DNA of 5,064 nucleotides from Deltaproteobacteria bacterium (GTDB taxonomy: Bacteria > Desulfobacterota > Desulfovibrionia > Desulfovibrionales > Desulfovibrionaceae), in NCBI GenBank assembly GCA_031253875.1, contig JAIRVN010000003.1:1-5064 (forward strand), in the 5' to 3' direction. The notes under the pieces were generated by a model. That model did no database searches. It had not been told where the DNA came from and saw only the letters and a program-made list of their open reading frames with translations. Within the stretch, counting starts at the first letter, position 1, and the number at the start of each line of letters is the position of its first letter. The position numbers were made by a program, and so were the translations under genes. Shown in pieces: positions 1 through 5,064 of this stretch.

Positions 1-652
1 CCTCGACATCGTCATACGGACCTTGCTCAAGCCCGCGCAAGAGCGCACCCACCTGCTCGACTGTCGGCAACAGGAAACCAAGCTGCGCGCCGGGTTTCAA
101 GGCTTGCGGCACATGGCGCAAATGTTCCCAGGGGGTACGCATGTCCAGGAACAGTGCGTCTGCTCCCTGAATGGGAAAACCTTCGGCAATGTCGCGATGA
201 TACAGCGTCACGTTGTCGCCAAGGCCCGCCCAGTCGAGGTTGCGGCGCGCCAGCTTGTAGAATTCCTCCCGCGCTTCGCAACTGTGCACTTCACCGGCAG
301 GGCCGCAAAACCAGGAAAACGCCAGGGTAAGGGCGCCGGAGCCGGAACCGGCCTCCAGAATACGCCGTCCTCGTCCCACGCCGAGCCGCAGGCAAATGTA
401 GGCAATATCCTTGGGATAGATAATTTGTGTCTGGCGTTTGACGCCTTTGACAAGATCGTACAACCCGGGCTCATACAGTCGCAGGGGCAGACCAAGGCTG
501 GTGCGCACTTCTCCGCCGTAGTCGGCGGCGGCCACATCGTTCATGGACAGCACGCCGTTGGCGCTGTGCCAGTCCCGGTCCTCTTCCACGCGCATGAGGC
601 GGCGCTTGCCCTGGGGTGTAGCCACAATCACCAAAGCACCAAAAGGGGGCAT
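1..652 (-). CDS. trmI: tRNA (adenine-58-N1)-methyltransferase, TrmI family (3' end missing)
   Basis: Probable TrmI enzyme, which methylates N1 of adenine 58 in the T-loop of tRNA using S-adenosylmethionine in the cytoplasm. The visible 217 residues start MPPFGALVIV. They contain the family block VKRQTQIIYPKD (about 71-82), the SAM-binding motif I EAGSGSG (100-106), an acidic motif II region around E126, and LFLDMRTPWE (168-177), whose D170 is expected near the active site. A small N-terminal beta domain precedes the Rossmann fold, as in TrmI. Family members are usually about 250-290 residues, so the C-terminal part is lost at the window edge. ATG at 652 was chosen because GGAG (661-658) lies 5 bases upstream. 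A second ATG 4 bases further upstream is out of frame. It lies 41 bases after the AMIN-domain gene, probably in the same operon. The reading frame covers the whole stretch without interruption. Confidence 0.88.
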   Translation of the reverse strand, partial: MPPFGALVIVATPQGKRRLMRVEEDRDWHSANGVLSMNDVAAADYGGEVRTSLGLPLRLYEPGLYDLVKGVKRQTQIIYPKDIAYICLRLGVGRGRRILEAGSGSGALTLAFSWFCGPAGEVHSCEAREEFYKLARRNLDWAGLGDNVTLYHRDIAEGFPIQGADALFLDMRTPWEHLRHVPQALKPGAQLGFLLPTVEQVGALLRGLEQGPYDDVE

Positions 653-665
653 GCATACTCCGTGT

Positions 666-690
666 CTGCTGCGGTCGACGCCCGCAACAG
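666..690 (-). promoter_or_regulatory. Intergenic hairpin ahead of the trmI ribosome binding site
   Basis: Read on the minus strand, CTGTTGCGG (690-682) and CCGCAGCAG (674-666) form a 9-bp stem containing one U-G wobble, closed by a 7-base loop. It begins 3 bases after the TAA of the upstream gene and ends 4 bases before the GGAG of trmI. No T-run follows, so it is not a standard intrinsic terminator. It could be a processing site, a pause, or a structure tuning trmI translation. Function is inferred only from position. Confidence 0.4.
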
Positions 691-693
691 GCT

Positions 694-1404
694 TTAGCGA
701 AAACGCACATCAAGCCGCTGCGGCGATGTCTTAATCACGCGGCTGGATGCGGGCACGCGGTGAAGGTCAACCACCATGCGCGTGGAGTCCGCCTGCCGTC
801 CTACCCGCACAGCCTTGACAATCTTGTTCGGCGGTATGGCGGGTATGTTCACGTTCCATTGTCCTTCCAAATCGAGTACGAACCTGTCAGGATTGTGAAG
901 CAGCATGGACTTGTACACAAGCGGACTGTCGCCGCCAATACGCAAAGTGGCGCCTTCTTGCGTGGCATACACTACAATGTTGGTGATATTCCTGACGCCC
1001 CCACCCGTGTGTTTGGCATTCGGCTCCGGCGCGACAGGAGCCTTGGACGGAGTGAGGCGGGGAGACACGGGCGGCGACGGAGGAGGATCGGGGGGCGCGT
1101 GGCCGGCGTCTATTTGCGCGGGGACGGTTTTTACCGCAACACCCGCTGCGGAGGAGCTCTGTTCGGCGGCATCGCTCTCCGCCTGCTGGGGCGAATTTTT
1201 CGCGGCGGACGGCGCCAGGGCCCCACTGCTTTGCGCTTCCGGAGCGGATGGGGCAAGCGCGGCGCGTTCTTCAGGCACACGCGCTTTTTCAGTCACTGAC
1301 GCAGGAACGCCGCGCAAATCTTCCATCTTGAAGGAATTGAACACCATGAGCAACAGGGCCAGAAAAATGACCCCGATGATAAGAAAGGTAATGGTTTTGT
1401 TCAT
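694..1404 (-). CDS. Membrane-anchored AMIN-domain protein
   Basis: A 236-residue protein of three parts. A hydrophobic segment (about residues 5-23) after a short MNKT start acts as a signal-anchor. It is followed by a low-complexity Ala/Pro/Ser-rich linker (about 32-135, including PPDPPPSPPVSP). The C-terminal 100 residues (about 138-236) look like an AMIN domain: alternating hydrophobic beta strands such as NIVVYATQEGATLRI, the conserved DRFVLDLEG (173-181), and a closing strand QRLDVRFR. AMIN domains bind peptidoglycan or sit in periplasmic envelope proteins such as AmiC and PilQ. Here no amidase or secretin domain follows, so the likely role is an envelope-binding or adaptor protein facing the periplasm. 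ATG at 1404 is the only start that keeps the membrane segment; its ribosome binding site is weak (GGTCGG-like). It lies 69 bases after the TPR gene and 41 before trmI. The domain call is firm as a type; the specific role is unknown. Confidence 0.8.
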   Translation of the reverse strand: MNKTITFLIIGVIFLALLLMVFNSFKMEDLRGVPASVTEKARVPEERAALAPSAPEAQSSGALAPSAAKNSPQQAESDAAEQSSSAAGVAVKTVPAQIDAGHAPPDPPPSPPVSPRLTPSKAPVAPEPNAKHTGGGVRNITNIVVYATQEGATLRIGGDSPLVYKSMLLHNPDRFVLDLEGQWNVNIPAIPPNKIVKAVRVGRQADSTRMVVDLHRVPASSRVIKTSPQRLDVRFR

Positions 1405-1473
1405 CGCCGACCGTTCAGTCTATGCGCCAATAAAAGCGCCATGTTCTCAAATGCGCCGAAACAACACAGCGTT

Positions 1474-2217
1474 TCAACGGCGCTGCATCCTGGGGCTATC
1501 CAATTCTTTCTGACGGCGCTCCCTGCCGATATACGCAAGAAAATCCCTCGCGCATTCCAGATCCGGCGCAAATTCCAGCGCGGTCAGCAAATGCTGCTCC
1601 GCTTCGTCCAGCTTGCCAAGCGTATAGTAAATGCGAGCAATGTTGAAGTGCGCGTGGCTGTCGTCCGGGGCCAGCGACAACACGCGCTTGGCATGCGCCA
1701 GTGCTGCCTCCGGCAGTTTCCCCTTACGCAGGTTGATGCCGAATTCCGCAAACATGTATTTGTGTTCCGGCACAATGCCTTCTTCCACATCGGCGATATC
1801 CAGCAAAGCTTTGAGCGCGCTCTGCGAATCGCCGCCACGCCGGGTTTTCAACAACAGGGCGCCAAAATGAGCTCGCAGATGGTTTTCCACTTCTGTCCGC
1901 TCGGCGGCGAGTTGCTCGGGAGTTTTGGCCAGCGGGACTCCAGCCTGCGCTTGGCGCTGTGCGGCAGCAACAGGCCCCTTGAGGATGGGCGTGGCAAGGA
2001 TCGAGGGCTCCTGCGCAAAACTTGCGCAAAATGTCGAGGGGTCTATGGGCGCAGCCTCGCTCAGGGGTTGAAAAGCTCTGTCAAGCTCCTGTACCTGATA
2101 CCCCGCATCCCCGCAGTCCCAGGCAAACCAGTAGCGTTTGCGCTTGCCTGAACCGCGCCCCTCTTTCGACCCCGAGCCCAAGGAGGAATATACCCCGATA
2201 AACATGGCTGTGCTCAC
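1474..2217 (-). CDS. TPR-repeat protein with conserved N-terminal region of unknown function
   Basis: A 247-residue protein. The C-terminal part carries two adjacent 34-residue tetratricopeptide repeats: about residues 153-186 (contains LRKGKLPEAALAHAKRVLSL) and 187-220 (contains IARIYYTLGKLDEAEQHL), followed by a capping helix. TPRs mediate protein-protein contacts. The first 75 residues (MFIGVYSSLG, then YWFAWDCGD and an SILATPI block) look like a separate small fold that I associate with Desulfovibrio TPR proteins but cannot name. The middle (about 85-120) is Ala/Gln-rich and probably helical. No signal peptide or membrane span is seen, so it is likely cytoplasmic. The start chosen is GTG at 2217, with AAGGGA (2229-2224) 6 bases upstream. 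The ATG at 2205 has no visible ribosome binding site, and the frame stays open back to an ATG at 2280, which is less likely. First gene of the probable TPR-AMIN-trmI operon, divergent from hypA. Confidence 0.78.
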   Translation of the reverse strand: MSTAMFIGVYSSLGSGSKEGRGSGKRKRYWFAWDCGDAGYQVQELDRAFQPLSEAAPIDPSTFCASFAQEPSILATPILKGPVAAAQRQAQAGVPLAKTPEQLAAERTEVENHLRAHFGALLLKTRRGGDSQSALKALLDIADVEEGIVPEHKYMFAEFGINLRKGKLPEAALAHAKRVLSLAPDDSHAHFNIARIYYTLGKLDEAEQHLLTALEFAPDLECARDFLAYIGRERRQKELDSPRMQRR

Positions 2218-2366
2218 GGCTTGTCCCTTGTTTTCGCATGCAGTATGAGGAAAGGTAGCGCAGCGCCTGGAAAAATGCAATGCGAACCTCCCGGCGGAGC
2301 AGCGTCGTCAAACGCGCATCCGCATCCAGGCTGGACGCAAGGCCGTTTTTGCGCTAATGGCAGTCG
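2218..2366. promoter_or_regulatory. Divergent intergenic region with candidate promoter and palindrome
   Basis: These 149 bases lie between two divergent genes, so promoters for both operons should be here. Toward hypA, TTGTCC (2221-2226), a 17-base spacer and TATGAG (2244-2249) match the sigma-70 consensus at 4 of 6 positions each. This would give a leader of more than 100 bases and would overlap the TPR gene's ribosome binding site. No convincing promoter was found toward the TPR gene. An imperfect palindrome at 2322-2338 has arms TCCAG and CTGGA around one G, plus outer GC/GC pairs after one mismatch; it may be an operator. The region has no coding signature. Confidence 0.35.
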
Positions 2367-2720
2367 ATGCACGAAATATCCATTGTCACAAGCCTGTTAT
2401 CCCTCGTTGAAGAGGAACTCGCGAAGCGTCAGCTGCAAAAACTTCTCGTGGTGCGCGTCCGGCACGGCGCGCTTGCAAACATCGTGCCAGATGCCATGTC
2501 CTTTGCTTTCGAGGCTCTCACGCTGGGAGGTCCCTTTGAAGGCGCGCGCCTGGAGCTGGAAGAAGAACCGGTCGTCCTGCGCTGTTCTTGCGGCGCAAGC
2601 TTCAACCCGGAGCAAAAACGGGAGCTGCTCTTTGCGCCCTGCCCCGCCTGCGGCGCAACATGGGGGCATACGGTGGAAACAGGACGCGAACTATACCTGC
2701 AACACATTGAGGCCGAATAA
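2367..2720 (+). CDS. hypA: Hydrogenase/nickel maturation factor HypA
   Basis: A 117-residue HypA, the small nickel carrier that works with HypB to load nickel into [NiFe]-hydrogenase (and in some bacteria urease). It begins MHEISIV, with the invariant His2-Glu3 whose His2 and main-chain amide bind nickel. The middle matches the family ([20 protein letters not shown], residues 30-49). The zinc domain has Cys73 and Cys75 (LRCSCG) and Cys92 and Cys95 (CPAC). The first pair is C-x-C rather than the C-x-x-C that I know from E. coli HypA. The length is normal (113-118 residues). ATG at 2367 is fixed by the MHE start; its ribosome binding site is poor. First gene of a plus-strand operon; hypB begins 4 bases after its stop. 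The target enzyme is not evident here: no hydrogenase gene is in the window. Confidence 0.95.
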   Translation: MHEISIVTSLLSLVEEELAKRQLQKLLVVRVRHGALANIVPDAMSFAFEALTLGGPFEGARLELEEEPVVLRCSCGASFNPEQKRELLFAPCPACGATWGHTVETGRELYLQHIEAE

Positions 2721-2724
2721 CTGC

Positions 2725-3384
2725 ATGGAAATTCCCGTTATCCGCAATATCCTCGAGGCCAACAGCAACCTTGCCGGAGATTTGCGCATGCTTTTCATCC
2801 GTCACGGCATTCTGGCGCTGAACCTCATCAGTTCCCCGGGCGCGGGAAAAACCTCGCTGCTGGAACGTACCTTGAAAGATTTACAGGCCGAATTCCGCAT
2901 GGCCGTCATTGAGGGGGATCTGCAGACGGACAACGACGCCCGCCGCGTGGCGGCCACCGGCGCGAAGGCCGTGCAAATCAACACCGAGGGCGGTTGCCAT
3001 CTGGATGCCGCCATGATCCGGGCTGCGCTGGCGCACTTTGACCTGTCCGAACTGGACGTTCTTTTCATCGAAAATGTGGGCAACCTTGTTTGTCCCGTGG
3101 AATTTGATTGCGGCGAAGACGACAAGATCGCCCTGTTGAGCGTGACCGAAGGCGACGATAAACCGGAAAAATACCCCCTGCTTTTCAATCTTGCCTCCGC
3201 TCTCGTGCTCAACAAGGTCGACTTGTTGCCCTATGTGGACTTCAATCTTTCCCAGGCCACGCATTTCGCCACGCGTCTCAATCGCGGCCTCGCCGTGTTC
3301 GAAGTCTCCTGCCGCACCGGACAGGGCCTGCATACCTGGTACGACTGGCTGCGCGCGCGGCGCGCCACGAAAAAAACCACCTAG
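2725..3384 (+). CDS. hypB: Hydrogenase/nickel maturation GTPase HypB
   Basis: A 219-residue HypB, a SIMIBI-class GTPase that takes nickel and, with HypA, delivers it to the target apoenzyme in the cytoplasm. It starts MEIPVIRNILEAN. Motifs in order are: P-loop SSPGAGKTS (36-44), switch I region EGDLQTDNDA (63-72), the metal site GGCHLDA (Cys91, His92), ENVGNLVCP (Cys123), the guanine-specificity motif NKVD (163-166), and SCRTG (195-199) in the G5 position. It lacks the His-rich N-terminal tract and the CxxCGC high-affinity nickel site of some HypB proteins, so nickel would be held at the G-domain Cys/His site. ATG at 2725 was chosen because it gives the family N-terminus. The frame stays open upstream through hypA, but that stretch is not HypB-like. 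GAGG at 2709-2712 is 12 bases away, and translational coupling to hypA (4-base gap) is likely. The ureohydrolase gene starts 22 bases downstream. Confidence 0.95.
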   Translation: MEIPVIRNILEANSNLAGDLRMLFIRHGILALNLISSPGAGKTSLLERTLKDLQAEFRMAVIEGDLQTDNDARRVAATGAKAVQINTEGGCHLDAAMIRAALAHFDLSELDVLFIENVGNLVCPVEFDCGEDDKIALLSVTEGDDKPEKYPLLFNLASALVLNKVDLLPYVDFNLSQATHFATRLNRGLAVFEVSCRTGQGLHTWYDWLRARRATKKTT

Positions 3385-3406
3385 AGCACTTGCACAAGGA
3401 ATTGCC

Positions 3407-4276
3407 GTGCCCCCCGCATTTCTCGCCTCCGAATACGCCCCCGCTTCACCGGAACATGCCCTGTTCCACATCATCCCCGTGCCACTGGAGTATACGCTTT
3501 CCTACGGCACAGGCGCCGCGCGCGGTCCGGCGGCGATTTTAGAAGCTTCGCAGCAGCTTGAAGCCTGGGACGGGTATTCCTGTCCCGGCGCTCACGGCAT
3601 CCATACGGCGCCGGCCGTGGACTGCAACGGGGGCATCGAAGCGGCGCTGGAGCATATCGCGCAAAGCACGCACGGGGCGCTCGCCCACAACGCTCTACCG
3701 ATACTCCTGGGCGGAGAACACAGCGCCACCTTGGGGGCGTTGCGAGCGCTCAAGGAACGTTACGAACATTTTGGCATCGTGCATATAGACGCTCATGCGG
3801 ATCTGCGTTCGCGCCACCAGGGCTCGATATATTCCCATGCTTCGGTAATGCGCCGCGCGGTGGCGGATCTGGGTCTGCGTCTCGCGCAGTTCGGCGTGCG
3901 GGATCTCTGTCTGGAAGAAGTACAGGCGCGCCGTGATTTCAACGTACACTTCCTTGACGCGCCGGAACTGGCGCGCACGGGCCTGCCCGCGGCGCCGCTG
4001 CCCGGCGATTTTCCCGAAACAGTCTATATCAGTTTTGATGTAGACGGGCTGGATCCCGCATGTATTCCGGCAACAGGCACGCCGGTTCCCGGTGGGCTCG
4101 GCTGGTATGACGCCCTGGAAATCGTTGCGCGTTGCGTCAGCAGGCGCAGAGTGATCGGCTTTGACGTGGTAGAGCTTGCCCCGTTGCCGGGACTGCACGC
4201 ATCTGATTACACGGCGGCGCGCCTAGTCTATCATATTATGGGCTTGGTGGAACGACACGCCGTACTGCCGAGGTGA
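3407..4276 (+). CDS. speB: Agmatinase-type ureohydrolase
   Basis: A 289-residue member of the arginase/agmatinase family. The best guess is agmatinase: agmatine + water gives putrescine + urea, a cytoplasmic step in polyamine synthesis. The metal ligands expected for the binuclear centre are present: His105 in GGEHS (102-106), Asp128, His130 and Asp132 in IDAHADLR (127-134), and Asp211 and Asp213 in SFDVDGLDP (209-217). Glu256 in DVVELAP (253-259) is the conserved downstream acid. YSHASVMRR (142-150) fits the agmatinase loop better than the arginase loop. GTG at 3407 is the chosen start: AAGGA (3396-3400) is 6 bases upstream and the N-terminus LASEYAP followed by LFHIIPVPLEYT is family-like. 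It follows hypB by 22 bases, so it is almost surely in the hypAB operon. That linkage leaves open a nickel-dependent enzyme or another guanidino substrate. The symbol reflects the family, not proven activity. Confidence 0.88.
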   Translation: MPPAFLASEYAPASPEHALFHIIPVPLEYTLSYGTGAARGPAAILEASQQLEAWDGYSCPGAHGIHTAPAVDCNGGIEAALEHIAQSTHGALAHNALPILLGGEHSATLGALRALKERYEHFGIVHIDAHADLRSRHQGSIYSHASVMRRAVADLGLRLAQFGVRDLCLEEVQARRDFNVHFLDAPELARTGLPAAPLPGDFPETVYISFDVDGLDPACIPATGTPVPGGLGWYDALEIVARCVSRRRVIGFDVVELAPLPGLHASDYTAARLVYHIMGLVERHAVLPR

Positions 4277-4285
4277 AGCAAAACC

Positions 4286-5064
4286 TTACTGGCGGGTAGT
4301 GCCGCAGACGCCGTGTGCCCCCGACGCCAAAAACCCGTGTATAAAATCCGTTGCGGACATGAAGGCGCGATCCGCCGGGCGCAGGCCGCTCACGTCATAC
4401 AGGCCGTCCTGGCAGACAAGGCTCAGGACGCCGTCCGCGCCGAGCCACAGGCTCCCGGCGGGAACATCCGCCGGCCGCGGTCCGCCCGGCTTGCCGGGCG
4501 CCAGCGTAACCGGCAGTTCCCTTACCGCTCCGCCGGTCGTGCGCGGAAGCACGTGCAACACGGCGTGCGCGCCCGGCCAGGGAGTTACGGCGCGTATCTG
4601 CGCATGTACGGCGCGCACCGGAGCTTGCCAGTTAATCTTGCCATCCGCCTTGCGCAACTTGGGGGCGTAGCTCACGCCCACACTGGACTGGGGCACAGTT
4701 TCAGCCCTGCCGTGTGCTAAATCCGCAAGCACCGTCACCAGCAGTTCACCGCCCAGCCGTGCCAGGGCATCATGCAGACTACCGCCGGTGTGTTCGCCAA
4801 TTTCCATTGCCTGCATGGCATAGACCGGGCCGGTATCCAGTCCGGCATCCATGTGCATGATAGTGACGCCCGTGCATTCGCAACCGTCCATAATGGCGCG
4901 CTGGATGGGCGCCGCCCCCCGGTAGCGGGGCAAAAGCGACGCATGCACGTTGACCGGCGCAAGGCGGGGAATGGCAAGAAGCGCTTGGGGCAGGATACGG
5001 CCATATGCCGCCACAACCAGGACATCCGGCTTGCAGGCCGCCAGTTCGTCGCGTTGCTCGATGG
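4286..5064 (-). CDS. fmt: Methionyl-tRNA formyltransferase (5' end missing)
   Basis: Fmt transfers a formyl group from 10-formyltetrahydrofolate to Met-tRNA(fMet), making the initiator tRNA. The visible 258 residues lack roughly the first 68, judged by aligning the catalytic residues with E. coli Asn106, His108 and Asp144. Here these are Asn (4951-4949) and His (4945-4943) in VNVHASLLPRYRGAAPIQRA, and Asp (4837-4835) in HMDAGLDTGP; the spacing agrees at all three. The C-terminal OB-fold domain follows (KLRKADGKINW, IRAVTPWPGA, and the final GLRPADRAFMSATDFIHG). The frame is open to the window's right edge, so internal GTG or ATG codons, such as GTG at 5014, are not the true start. It ends with TAA at 4288-4286 and converges on the ureohydrolase gene with 9 bases between stops. 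No terminator hairpin is visible in that gap. Confidence 0.95.
   Translation of the reverse strand, partial: IEQRDELAACKPDVLVVAAYGRILPQALLAIPRLAPVNVHASLLPRYRGAAPIQRAIMDGCECTGVTIMHMDAGLDTGPVYAMQAMEIGEHTGGSLHDALARLGGELLVTVLADLAHGRAETVPQSSVGVSYAPKLRKADGKINWQAPVRAVHAQIRAVTPWPGAHAVLHVLPRTTGGAVRELPVTLAPGKPGGPRPADVPAGSLWLGADGVLSLVCQDGLYDVSGLRPADRAFMSATDFIHGFLASGAHGVCGTTRQ

Noticed and set aside
23..697. Plus-strand open frame of 224 codons opposite trmI
   Set aside because: The minus strand gives a clear TrmI protein with SAM motifs over the same bases; the plus frame shows no recognisable motif.
1424..1457. Three copies of GCGCC (1424, 1436, 1453) in the gap between the TPR and AMIN genes
   Set aside because: The units are only 5 bases, spacing is irregular (12 and 17), and GC-rich DNA gives such repeats readily; no stable hairpin or terminator forms.
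760..1513. Long open frames on the plus strand opposite the AMIN-domain gene (760-1299 and 905-1513)
   Set aside because: Low-complexity Gly/Arg/Ala-rich translations mirror the Pro/Ala linker of the minus-strand gene. No domain or good ribosome binding site is seen.
1441..2151. Plus-strand open frame opposite the TPR gene
   Set aside because: The TPR repeats on the minus strand explain the region; the plus translation has no family features.
2357..2410. Short upstream frame (17 codons) starting at ATG 2357 and overlapping the hypA start
   Set aside because: No ribosome binding site and no leader-peptide signature such as repeated codons; probably chance.
2221..2724. Extension of hypB upstream, since its frame stays open back to 2221
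   Set aside because: This stretch overlaps all of hypA in another frame and its translation is not HypB-like; the family N-terminus MEIPVIRN begins at 2725.
3191..3406. ATG at 3191 as the ureohydrolase start
   Set aside because: It would overlap the end of hypB by nearly 200 bases and add Arg/Ser/Pro-rich sequence unlike the family; GTG at 3407 has a good ribosome binding site.
2881..3474. Minus-strand open frame of 197 codons opposite hypB
   Set aside because: Shadow of hypB, whose GTPase motifs are all intact on the plus strand.

Overview
The window is gene-dense, GC-rich bacterial chromosome holding seven genes, two of them cut by the window ends. The N-terminal style of the agmatinase, the TrmI and HypB sequence types, and the TPR and AMIN-domain companions resemble Desulfovibrio-like members of Desulfovibrionaceae (sulfate-reducing deltaproteobacteria). 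That assignment comes from remembered family resemblance, not from a search. No RNA gene, mobile element, CRISPR array or insertion sequence was seen.

Left half, minus strand (read from about 2217 down to 1): a TPR-repeat protein with a conserved but uncharacterised N-terminal part (2217-1474), a membrane-anchored AMIN-domain protein (1404-694), and a TrmI-type tRNA (adenine-58-N1) methyltransferase whose 3' end lies beyond base 1 (652-1). Gaps are 69 and 41 bases, so the three are probably co-transcribed. A 9-bp hairpin lies in the 41-base gap just ahead of the trmI ribosome binding site.

Centre: a 149-base divergent intergenic region (2218-2366) separates the minus-strand cluster from a plus-strand operon. 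It holds a weak candidate promoter and a 17-bp imperfect palindrome.

Right half, plus strand: hypA (2367-2720), hypB (2725-3384) and a ureohydrolase of the agmatinase type (3407-4276), separated by 4 and 22 bases. HypA and HypB are the nickel-delivery pair normally used for [NiFe]-hydrogenase maturation. Agmatinase makes putrescine and urea from agmatine and is normally a manganese enzyme. Tight linkage of a nickel-insertion pair to a ureohydrolase recalls the nickel-dependent guanidine hydrolase of Synechocystis, which needs HypA/HypB-like helpers. This is the most interesting point in the window. The last gene, fmt (methionyl-tRNA formyltransferase, minus strand, 5' end beyond the window), converges on the ureohydrolase gene with only 9 bases between the stop codons.
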